From NCBI GenBank assembly GCA_003013855.2, contig ML058407.1, forward strand, positions 682,001 through 746,000: 64,000 nucleotides of DNA, read 5' to 3'. The stretch comes from Liriodendron chinense (lineage: Eukaryota > Streptophyta > Magnoliopsida > Magnoliales > Magnoliaceae). Below are positions 11,082 to 21,390 of the stretch, in pieces; the stretch's first letter is position 1, and each line of letters opens with the position of its first letter. The notes below the pieces were generated by a model that searched no databases, was not told the DNA's origin, and was given only the letters and a program-made list of their open reading frames with translations. The position numbers and the translations under genes are program-made.

Positions 11082-11681
11082 TTTCTATGCGGTATTTTTA
11101 GAATTTTCTGAAATAATTTTTAGTTGAGATTGTGTTAAGATAGTTTTAGGATTTGTTTTGCTTTCTAGAGTAGGTTTTCTTCTAAATACTAACTTCTTTT
11201 GTTTTGATTTTTGCAGGATTCTAACATAGGACTAATTCAGGGATTTTTAGGAAGTTGAAGAAGAAGAAGGCATCTTAAGTCACAAATCAGGCTTTATTGC
11301 TCTAACCCTACTCTTCTTCTTCTCCTCATTTCTATCATATTCATCTCTTGTAGAGTGGGTGGAGACTCCTTTTGGATCTCTGAAAGGTAGGCCTTGTGCC
11401 ACCTGGATTCCTATTGGTCGGCTCTGCCGTCTTGGATCACCTTGTGCTCAGAGATTTCTCTTCTCAACCTATTCCTGTTTCTTCTTTTTCTGTACTTTTT
11501 CTCAAAAGACTCAAAGAGTGGGTGGGGAGTTCTTTGAACCCCTATTGACTAGGAGAAATCGGTCTCTATCCTTGCTTCTGGCTCAGCCATTGCAAGACAC
11601 CTTGTGCTTAAGTCTTAGAGAGGAGTAGAGGAAGGGAGGAAGAATTCGTTTTCCTTTTTATTTCATTCTTTTAGGTTTTGC
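11082..11681 (+). other. Leader of B
   Basis: 600 bp without a supported gene between PBS and gag. Two related blocks (GAGTGGGTGGAGACTCC near 11354 and GAGTGGGTGGGGAGTTC near 11516, each followed by a CCTTGTGC segment) suggest a diverged internal duplication of about 165-190 bp. Confidence 0.6.
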
Positions 11682-13361
11682 ATGACACATTGGGCTCGGG
11701 ATTCTAATAACCGACTCAATCGTGACAGAGTAATTGTTGAAGGGATTGATAGAGAGCCTTGTGCTAGGAAACATCAAAATTTTTCTGAAATTACCAGAGA
11801 GATGGCTGAAAATCAACCAAATCAAGGGGTTAATCAACATCAAAATCCAGCCCCAAACTTTACTGAATTGGATGAGAATGAAGTGGGGGATGTACCTCAA
11901 CCTAGAACTTTACGTGACTATTTACAACCAGCTAGGACGAGTACTCCCTCTTGCATAATTTTCCCTCACAATGTGGGAAATATTGATTTTAAACCAGGGT
12001 TGATCCAACTTCTTCCTAGATTCCATGGACTCGACTCTGAGAGCGCATATCTACATATTAAGGAATTTGAAGAGGTTATAGCCACAATAAACTATGACAA
12101 TGTGACCAAGGATACAATAAAACTTAAATTATTCCCCTTTTCCTTGAAAAAGAAGGCCAAATCATGGCTACATTCCTTAAGGCCGAGGTCTATTGGGACA
12201 TGGGCTGAGATGACTAGGGAGTTTCTTAAAAAATTCTTCCCTACTCATCGAACCAATGCACTAAGAAGGGCCATAATGAACTTCGCCCAAAAAGAAGAAG
12301 AAACCTTTTTCCAATGTTGGGAAAGGTATAATGAGCTATTAAACGCATGCCCACATCATGTCTATGAGAGGTGGAGGTTGATTAGTTTCTTCTATGATGG
12401 ATTGAACTCAACCATGCGCCAATTTGTAGAGATGATGTGCAATGGGGAGTTCATGAACAAGGAAACAGAGGAAGCTTGGGATTATTTTGACATGTTGGCT
12501 GAAAATACACAATCTTGGGATACATCTAAGCCAACAAGTTCAAAACAACCTCAAACCAAGGAAAAGGGAGAAATTTATATTTTAGATGGGCAAGATGATC
12601 TAGGTTCTAAAGTGGTTAAACTCACACGAAAGGTCGAGGAGATGGAACTAAAGAAAGTGGACACAACCCAACAAAGGGGGGCTGTTGAAACTATTTGTGG
12701 TATTTGTGCTTCCAATGTGCATCAAACGCCGGATTGTCCAACAATCTATGCGTTTTGAGAACTTTTATTTGAACAATCGAATGCCTTGAATAGTTATCAA
12801 CGACCTTTTAGTACTCCAAATTCAAACACGAACAATTCTAGTTGGAGAAACAACCCTAACTTCAATTGGGCGAATGGAAACACGGCTAATCAAAATAATC
12901 CTCAAAGGGGGCCCCCAATGCAAATGGCCCCACCTCAAATGCCTATAGAGGATACTTTGAAAGCATTCATGGAAGGACAAGCTCAAATAAATCAATCCAA
13001 CCATACGATAATGCTTGAGCTTAAAAATTCGGTGGAGGAAATCAAGGCTCGCTTAAACGCAAGGGAAGGGATGCTTCCAGCCCAACCTATACCAAATCCA
13101 AAACCACAATGCGAAATAAGTGTGCCTAGTTCTTCTAACTAAAATATGGAACATGCTAAGGCCATCACCACTCTTAGAAGTGGTAAAATCATTGAAAAAT
13201 ATGATCCGATGAAGGTTGCAACGCCTAATTATCCGGTATCTTCCAAAGAGGATGATGGACCTAGCATCACCATGAATGAAAAAGAGCCATTGAAAGAATA
13301 TAGGTCCGTTGCTCCATTCCCCCAACGCTTAATTCCAGCCAAACCTCAAGATAAATATTAG
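11682..13361 (+). pseudogene. Gag of element B (three stop codons)
   Basis: The frame starts MTHWARDSNN at 11682 and holds the full Gag core (LPRFHGLDSESAY, KLFPFSLKKKAKSWL, FAQKEEETFFQCWERY). A complete CCHC knuckle C-x2-C-x4-H-x4-C (CGIC....H....C) lies near residue 340. A TGA at 12756-12758, a TAA at 13140-13142 and a stop ending at 13361 interrupt one continuous frame; there is no frameshift. The first two parts cover the knuckle and the Asn- and Gln-rich tail, and the third carries the TTLRSGK motif. The rest of the protein is well preserved, so B is younger or less decayed than A. Confidence 0.88.
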
Positions 13362-14530
13362 GAATTTTTGGAGGTTTTCAAGTAAGTCAAAATCAACATC
13401 CCATTGTTGGATGCCATTAAACAAATACCGTCATATGCAAAAATTTTAAAAGACCTTTGCACGGTTAAAAGAAAAATACATGTGCAAAAGAAGGCATTTT
13501 TGACAGAGAATGTGAGCACCATTATCAACCACGGGATGCCCAAGAAATACAAAGATCCCGATTGTCCGACAATATCATGTGTGATTGGAGACTACCGGGT
13601 GAAACATGCTCTACTTGATCTAGGGGCAAGTGTGAACTTAATTCCCTTTTTGGTCTATGAACAATTGGGTTTAGGTGAATTAAAACCCACCAAAACCACA
13701 TTACAACTTGCTAACCGATCGATTCGTATTTCGAGAGGGGTGATTGAGGACGTTCTTGTCCAAGTTGACAAAGTTTACTACCCGGTAGACTTTATTGTCT
13801 TGGACACGAGACCCATGGTTAATATTGGCCCTCAAATTCCTGTCATACTTGGCCGCCCATTCCTAGCAACATCAAACGCTATCATAAATTGTAGGAGTGG
13901 GGGCATACAAATGTCTTTTGGCAATATGACGATTGAGTTGAATGCTTTCGATATTGAAAACCAACAAGAGGATGAGGATGAGGAGGTCCACGAAATAAAC
14001 ATGATCAACTCTATTGTGGAAAATGAGTCCCTCTCACCTTTTTACTCCGGTCACTTAGACGAAGAAGTGACTCACTCCCCTGATGAGAACGATGATATGA
14101 TAAGGGATATGGTCACACTTTTCGAGTCGGTATCGGCATATGACATTAGCCAAGAGAAGGATGTGGAAACAATACCTAGTTGTGCTGAGAAATCAATTCA
14201 TATTTTCACACCTTTGTGGATCATACATACCGAACTCCACCAACCCTGGGATGATCCTTACTTGCAATATCAATGCCCAGGACAATCTGAATGGATATAT
14301 ATTTTTCTGATAAATATGATGATGTCTCCTCGTATACATGTGGTGAAAACATTAAGGAACCCGCTGAAATTCCTTTTTGGGATTTTGAGTGGCTTAGCAC
14401 GATTACTCACACACATGTTTATTATAAAGCAGGATATTGGATGACGTTACTGCGAAATCTTTTGATCCATCTAATGATTCTGCTTGACTTTATGCTTTTG
14501 GATGAGTTGTTGGGATTAACCTCCTAGTCT
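13362..14530 (+). pseudogene. Protease plus B-family tail in place of pol
   Basis: The frame runs on from gag after two closely spaced stops and is open from 13404 to 14444. The aspartic protease site DLGAS is at 13617-13631 and ILGRPFLA follows. After the protease comes an acidic linker (QEDEDEEVHE) and a tail with the segments HTELHQPWDDPYLQYQ, SDKYDDVSSYTCGEN and EPAEIPFWDF. The last two are in a second frame, so a small shift lies near 14300 at an AT-rich run. RT, RNase H and integrase are absent. B' shows the same tail (3560-3931), so it is a fixed family feature. I do not recognise the tail: it may be captured host sequence or an old env-like remnant. Confidence 0.75.
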
Positions 14531-15677
14531 GACGGAGAATAATTTGCTAGAATGCTTTCCCATTAGGATTTGCTTCGATAATTGATTTAGTTGTGAAGTA
14601 ATCCATCTCCAAAAGCTAATCTTGCCATGAAATATATGCTCCAGGTGATATCTCTCTTTCTCACTCTCCTTTGTTTTATGTCATTGCTTTCATGTCATGC
14701 ATATTGCATATCTTATTACATTGAGGACAATGTAAAGTTTTGGTTGGGGGGTGAGAGATTCCTTAGATGATGAATCTGCTAGCTTTTGTGACATGTCGAG
14801 AAAAGATGTAGACATTTTTCAATTTTTCAAAAATTCAAAACTCTTTTGGAAAACTTTGATTCTATGCATTTAAGATAGCATGGGTATAAGAAGATGAGAT
14901 ATGAAGTGCGGGATGTTGCAAGCTTTAAACTTCTCTTAATATAATGGTTTTATATGTGAATTCACCTATTTTTATGATTGATAGAAAATTTGAACACCTT
15001 TTGCACCTAGTTCACATTACACGATTTTCATTATTTGAAAGGATTATGTGATTTATGGATTAGCTAGACTCTGATTTGAGGTATTGAGAAACCAAGCCGG
15101 GGTACTTTGTCCATCCTTGTCCATGGAAAAATAAGGAAAGATATGGATTTCTAAAAATCCTATTTAATGTAAAAGAAAAAGGAAAAGGAAGGATGAAATT
15201 GGGAATGATGGAAAAATGGCGGAAATTCTGATTAGGGCTACCTACTACCAACCGGGGGATGGTCTACCCGTAACCAAAGCCGGAAATGGGACGTAGTGTG
15301 AAAGTCGTCGGAAGGACGGTAAGGCAAATTTCTGTCATAGGCTTGTTGTTACTCTATACACCTTGAGATCGGTAGTTTAGTTGATTTATGAAGAAGATAA
15401 TCCCGGAAACTCATGAGATGAACCTTCACTATGCACACTAGGTTGAATTTGTTCAAGTTCCTCTATTTATCAATCAATCAGCGAAAATTTCATATAAACA
15501 CTTATTATGTTCTGAGAGTTTAAGGTTTCAACCTCTATCACCTAATTTCTCTGATTTTTAAGTTTGTGTCTTAGAATGTATAGAAGAATAGCTTCTGAAA
15601 GAAAGTTGGGTTTTGAAGAATGAAACTTGTTTCACGCATGTTTTGCTCGGGACTAGCAAAAGGCTGGTTGGGGGGTA
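14531..15677 (+). other. Non-coding 3' region of B
   Basis: It starts with the CTCCTAGTCTGACGG block. The internal PPT copy GGTTGGGGGGTG is at 14742-14753 after TTGAGGACAATG, and the terminal PPT GGTTGGGGGGTA is at 15666-15677. No gene is seen. Confidence 0.75.
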
Positions 15678-17050
15678 TGTTGAGCTCATAATTGTGCATA
15701 TTCTAACCCCAATTCATCACTCATTATGCGTGATATACATGTTTAAAGGACTACTTTAATACATGATTTGTGATTGTAGGAACAAGATGGAGATTTCACC
15801 ATTTGGAAGCTAAATAGAGCTCTTTATGAGCATTGAAGTTCAGTGGATGAAGGGTGAAGAAGGACCAAAGAAAGACAAAGTAAGGAGAGAAGGGAAAAGA
15901 AGAAAGAAAGAAAGAAATAAAGAAGAAAAAGCAGGCTAGACCGGTCCAGACCGGTCGGCCATGCAAAACAGTCAAGTTTCTATTTTGAGACTCCGGATTT
16001 CTTGGCGCAAGTGCGTAAGTTTACGCGAAATCTGGAATTTTCTTGCGTAAAGGACACCTTCAAGCTATAAAAGGACGTCTTCCCTTCATACCAAAGGATG
16101 CTAGGACATGGGGATTGCTTAAGAGACGGATTCGACTTCGGATTTCTAGTTTTCTTCCTGTTTTAGTTATTTTTTATGTTTTTAGAAGCTTCTAGTTCAA
16201 GGATGTTAGAGATGAACTAAAACCTCTTAGCTAGGGCTAAGAGGTGAAGCTTTTGATTTGTTTTTGATGGATTGATGCAACCTAGGTTTCCTTTTATTTT
16301 TTAATTGATGAATTTTAGTTCAATATGAGTTTGAATCAAGTACTATTTTGGTTTCTACTTTGATCTCTTGATGACTCCGGGCTCATGTGATTCTTAGTGA
16401 TTCTAAGCTTAGTATCTTAGCTTTTGAGCATTGTTTATGCTTGTGTAGTTCATTGATCTACCATCGACTCCGGGCATGGTAGACGCTTTGATTGCCTTGT
16501 GTACAATGGCCTGATTTTCATGTGGGAACTCATTCAACTAAAGTTCTTATTTTTTGTTGTATAATCTGGAATAGGTGTTTATTGATTGGTTTTGATTTAA
16601 TTAGAGTTCTAACATGAGTTGTAATCAGGTCTAGTGACAGGATTTGGTGAAAGCTATGGTTATGAACCTCAACTAGATTGGAAAGAGGCTTGGCCTACAC
16701 AATTGAGTGTGCCCAAGGCCTAAGCATGGTTGTGGGAATCAAATCAATGAATAAGCACTTGTTTTAAATAATTGTTGATTGAACCGCTCTATATTCCGAT
16801 CGGATAGAGATATGAATTCGATTCCGATTGAGTTGTGAGAGACCTAGTTGTGTTGATGCATTGAAACTTATCAAAAGTGGATCCTTGGCACTCTAGTGCC
16901 TTTTTAGATTGAAATTACCTTAACCATTCATTGTTTAAACCCAAATTGCTATTTTCTAGTTTTAGCTCTTAATAAGATCTTAATTACTAGTTGTTTTAGA
17001 CAAATTCTGAGGATATCCATACATAAATCTCTGTGGGAACGATACTCGGT
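15678..17050 (+). repeat. 3' LTR of B, first part (split by C)
   Basis: It begins TGTTGAGCTC after the PPT and stops at GATACTCGGT, where C is inserted. It resumes at 27986 (CTTTCCGAATT) and ends at 28033. It contains one GACCGGTC pair (15939-15956), TATA box 16066-16073 and stem-loop 16223-16244. Confidence 0.93.
16223..16244 (+). other. Conserved R/U5 stem-loop, B 3' LTR
   Basis: Same 9-bp stem and loop as the 5' LTR copy, 157 bp after its TATA box. Confidence 0.72.
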
Positions 17051-18042
17051 TGTTAATGTCAAATTTTGTAACGAGACCCTCCGACTTTCCTCCTTCACTC
17101 CAGCAGGGACTTCCACCACCAGACCTGAAACAGAACAGCAAATAAGGGCGGCTGGGGACCAGCCGTTAGCCCTCCGATGCTTAAGTTAGGCCACCGTAAG
17201 AAGAGAAGCTAAGCAAAAACGGGACCAAGATTGAATGTTCTGCGTGTACCTGCTCTTAATGGAGCCACCCCTTTATATAGATCTTAAACAATCAAATTTG
17301 TTACGTAAGATGTCGAAATCCCGTTGATGTCGCGTACGATACTGAGATCTTGCTGAAATCATGGGATAAGATCCTATCTTTCGAGTCAGATCCAACCCAA
17401 TGATTTACTCCAACAATCACGCCCCTTGATGGCAATCCCTTGAGATCCGGATCCATTTAAAGAAGATAAACCCAAAAGCCAACCTATACAGGCTGCCAGT
17501 AAGCGTGGTAATAGCGCTGACATGTCATGATAAACTGGAAGCCGTAGTTGGAGTCATAGCCTCCGAAAAGGAAGGAGACGCCAACAAGACGGAAACCACC
17601 GAACTGGATGTAGCCCTGCTTAGTGTCGCAGAGGGATTGGGGAAATTGCTCGACGGGAATCGGGTGCTAGTGCCGAAGACCATCCAAACCAAAAACGAAG
17701 ACTCAGGGCTATTTTGATGTCGGGAGCTGCTCGTGTCAGGGATGCTCGCTTTCGTGAGGTGCGACCCCTCCTGACGAGCCCGAGCAGAGCTGCTCGCATC
17801 CGGGAGATGCAACCTCTTCTGAAGAGCACGAGCCGAGCTGCTCGCATCAGGGATACGCGACCCCTTCTGAAGAGCACGAGCCGAGCTGCTCGCATCCGGG
17901 AGACGTGACCCCTTCTGAAGAGCACGAGCCGAGCTGCTCGCATCCAGGAGACACGACCCCTTTTCGCGAGCACGACCTGGACTCCTCGCATTCATATGGT
18001 CGCGACCCTTCACTTCTTGTCAGACTGTATTGGCCTACAACA
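17051..18042 (-). repeat. 3' LTR of C (992 bp)
   Basis: On the minus strand it runs TGTTGTAGGCC...CATTAACA. It contains a 48-bp tandem repeat (17787-17978) and a TATA-like TATATAAAG (minus, about 17271-17279). It is colinear with 26949-27980 apart from the 40-bp duplication in that copy. Confidence 0.95.
17787..17978 (-). repeat. 48-bp tandem repeat in C LTR
   Basis: GAGCTGCTCGCATC recurs at 17787, 17835, 17883 and 17931, exactly 48 bp apart, with a degenerate unit before 17787. Because 48 is a multiple of three, both strands give spurious 16-residue repeat reading frames; these are not genes. The same array is in the other LTR. Confidence 0.85.
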
Positions 18043-18056
18043 GATGCCCCCCAAAC
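18043..18056 (-). other. Polypurine tract of C
   Basis: On the minus strand TTTGGGGGGCATC touches the start of the 3' LTR, the expected plus-strand primer position. Confidence 0.8.
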
Positions 18057-18302
18057 CCTTGGTATTGAGGAACTATGCCAAGGGTTTGCTAGTGTTGACA
18101 GCTGGGTTCTGGGAGACAATCGCGCATGATTCACTTATCGTGCTTTCGCATTTATGATGGCCAGCTTTTGCGCAGCTTTCTCTGCCGCCAGAGATGAAGC
18201 GTCAGGTGCCACATGTTTCCGTATTTAATGCTAGCGTCCGTTCGTCTGACGTGCCGGATGAGAAGCTGCCGCGTGTCCAGCAAATCAGGCGGAATGATTG
18301 CG

Positions 18303-18310
18303 TATAAATA
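18303..18310 (+). promoter_or_regulatory. TATA box of the antisense gene of C
   Basis: TATAAATA in GCGTATAAATATCG, 153 bp upstream of the ATG at 18463 and outside the LTR, so the antisense gene appears to have its own promoter. Assignment is by position only. Confidence 0.6.
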
Positions 18311-18462
18311 TCGAACTTAGAGAAATTCCTTCATTTCCGAATTCCATTGCTGCGAAGTTTTCTTCTTCTTCTTCCTTCTCTATTCTGGAGTGAAAAACCT
18401 CTTTACGGAGGTACCCTTCTTTCTTTTTCCTCATTCATTTCTTCCTCCATCTCCCTTTTATA

Positions 18463-20710
18463 ATGGCGGAAATCTCTGACGAAGAGATTGTTCCTCTGGG
18501 AGATGAAACCCCTGACTCCTCTGAATCCAATAACGCCAGAGTACCGGCTGGGAGGTATTCTGCCTCCGGTTACTCTTCCATCTTGACGGAGGAAAGACTC
18601 TCTAACCTTAGAGAGGTTTATAGGGTTCCAGACTCTATTTTATTCAGACTGCCTGGGAGAGGGGAGACAGCCGATGCACCACCGCCTGGGTGTGTGGCTG
18701 TTTATGAATACTTCTTCAAAGTGGGCGTACGTCTTCTCCTCCACCCCTTTATTCGAAACTTCCTCCGTCTCTACAAGATTGCCCCGGGCCAACTTATAGT
18801 TAACGGCTGGCGGGTTCTTCTAAGTGCTTTCGTCCTTTGGAAGCAGGCGGGTAACGAGGAGTTAACCGCTGAGGAATTTTTGAGGTTATTCCAGCTGAAG
18901 AAGGCGCCAGCTAGCGAGGGTTGGTACTACCTCTGCTTCTGGCACCGGAATAACTTCATTTTGGGGAACCCTTCTTCCAACTGCCCGAGATGGAGAAAGA
19001 AGTGGTTCTATGCCTCCGGCAACTGGGAGTCCAAGATGGGATCCGACCCCAAAGGCCATAATGTTAATCGCCATTTTGGCGAAGGTGGGTTAAGTGCCTG
19101 TTTACTTGTCCGAAAGGAAACAATAGCCTTGCTGCATTGACGATTTAATGAACTTTCTTTTTTGCTCGCAGGAATTCCAATTGGTGTGAAGCCAAATCTG
19201 CGAGGAGGGCTCAACGAAAAACTTGTCAAAGTCTACAAGCTCCCTGCGGCTGCACGCCACGTCAACACTGCTCTAGAACTTCGTCATCTTTGTGCAGCGG
19301 GTCTCACCTTTCGAGAAGAGATGACGAATGTTGGCGATAAGAGAGGCGCACTGGGGGTACTTCCCCGGCTGAAGGGCACTGCCTCGAAGAGGCAAAAGAA
19401 AACTGCGGGAGGTCCTTCAAATGCGCCTACTCCCGTAGAGGGGCCTGCTCGCGGACCCCAAACCGCCTCGGGAGGAGTCGCGACCACTTCTCGTACGACC
19501 GCGACCCCTCCGGTCAACGCGACCCCTCTCTCCACCGTGTCCCCGCCAGCTGACCTACCTCGCCCTCCAATCATCGAGGTAGCCGACAACTCACCGAAAG
19601 GTGATCGGAGAGGGGGAGGCCTCCCTCCAAAGGGGCCTCCAAGCGAGCCTACTACTGCTCGCGAGTTGTTGATGCCCGCCCCTGGCGCCGCGAGTGCTCG
19701 CGACTCGGGGCCCAAGGAGATGGTCGTAGCCCAGGCTTCGGGCTCGGGGACTTTTGTCATTCCTCCACACTTGCATCCAATATGCGAGTTTATGTTTGAC
19801 AAAATTTCCCCCAACTCCTCCGGGAGTCTCCCCAAACCAAGCCCTGAAGCCCTCTCCACCGACATCGGGGTGAGATTGTTGCAGGTAACAAGCACTACAC
19901 GATTCGTGTTTTTCGTCTCTGATATGGTGGATTGCTTTAATTTACTTCCTTTCTCACACACATATGTATTTTTTTTTATTTATATAGAGCTTGGATCTCA
20001 CGCTTCGAGTCAGACGTGACATCGAAGCAGCTCGCCGTAGCGTGGAGGATGCGGAGAAGAAGAAGAAGATAATGGAAGTCGAGGTCCAAGGGAGGGACCG
20101 CTTGGTGAAGGCCTTGGAGGTTCAAATCACCAAGTTGGACGAAGAGAAGAAGATTCTCCTGGTCAAGATCCAATCCCTGACTGAGCGCTTTCAGTCAGTG
20201 GACCTCCAGCTCGCAAAGCTTCAAGAGATCCATACTAAGAGCGAGAAGGAGAAGGAGATTTTTCGCAAGGATAAGGTCCAGCTTGAAGAATGGCTCAAGG
20301 ATGCTCGGACCAAGTTCGAGGAGGCTCGGACCCAGCTCGAGGAGGCCCAGAAGCGACTTAATCAGCTGAAGGATGACTCCATCCACTGGGAGGAAGAGCA
20401 AGTGGCTCTCGTTCAGATGGTATCTGATGAGGGTCCTCGCGCAGTTCAGGAGTTTCGTACTTCTCAACTTTATGACGAGGAGCGATATGATGCGTACATC
20501 GCTGGTCGCGATTTTGCGGTCAGGGTTATGCAGCTAATTGCTCCAACTTTTAACGTTGAGGAGTTCGACAGAGTGGCATTCGAGGTTGCAGCTAAAGAAC
20601 GGGCTGCTGCTGAGAACGAAGTCACCGGGGCAACAGATGCTGCTCCTGTTCCTGAAGCTGGTCCTGAAGCTGAGAGCCGCGAACCTGCGCAAGAGGATGA
20701 CCAACCCTGA
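18463..20710 (+). CDS. Antisense three-exon gene of C (putative gypsy-type transposon domain plus coiled coil)
   Basis: This gene runs opposite to gag-pol and lies between pol and the 3' LTR. Three blocks join in frame through two GT-AG introns: exon 18463-19084, intron 19085-19171 (GTGGGT...GCTCGCAG), exon 19172-19884, intron 19885-19987 (GTAACA...TATATAG), exon 19988-20710 ending TGA. The product would be 685 residues with no stop. Residues about 40-205 resemble the plant family named putative gypsy-type transposon (Pfam Transposase_28), with CVAVYEYFFKVGVRLLLHPF and NGWRVLL. Then come a Pro-, Ala- and Ser-rich linker and, in exon 3, a long Lys/Glu coiled coil. No enzyme motif is seen. Antisense extra genes are known in Tat elements; their job is unknown. 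Confidence 0.82.
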
Positions 20711-20733
20711 CCTCGGTAGCTTCCCATATCATG

Positions 20734-20764
<31 letters not shown>

Positions 20765-21390
20765 TTGAGAAGAGATCTGTAATTGTAAGGTCATTATTTT
20801 AATGAACACTTACTTTTTTAGTATTGTGTATTCTTCTCTTTCCTTCATTGTTGCTTTGTGTTGATCCCATTTGATTCATCAGGGGATGCGACCCATTAAT
20901 GCGAGCACGAGCTTCGCTGCTCGCGATTTAGGGTGCATGACTGCGAATTCGATCACGAGCCGCAATGCTCGCGATTAGGGTGCATGACTGCGACCCTTAT
21001 TCGAGCACGAGCTATGCTGCTCGCATTTTGGAAATGCGATCTCTTTCATCAGTTGCGAGCAACTAGCTCATGAAAAAATGAAGACTCAATCTGGGGGTCG
21101 TGTGACCATGTCCACGTTGAGATAGACTGATCTATCGATTGAGATTTCGATTCTACCAAGGGCAGAAGGTTGGTCAAGAGATGGTATACATTCTCTTCAG
21201 GGCTATTCAGGTCCATGTAAATGGAGAAGCAACCAACTAGTAACGACTTCAATCCTACCAAGGGTAGGCAATTGGCCAAGAGGATGTGTAAGCATTCTCT
21301 TCAGGGCTATCCAGGTCCATGTAAATGGAAAAGCAACCAACTGATATCTTCTATTTTATTCATAAAATGTTGTAATGAACTACATCGAAT
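20711..21390 (-). other. Non-coding region between pol and antisense gene of C
   Basis: No gene. It holds a TA microsatellite (20733-20755), CTGCTCGC-rich segments (20885-21035) that echo the LTR 48-bp repeat, and two copies of a 104-bp repeat (TTCTCTTCAGGGCTAT at 21191 and 21295) close to the pol end. Confidence 0.7.

Noticed and set aside
17525..18134. Arg-, Ser- and Ala-rich reading frames on both strands with a 16-residue period
   Set aside because: They follow from the 48-bp LTR repeat of C, whose length is a multiple of three; the same frames recur at 27382-27951 in the other LTR.
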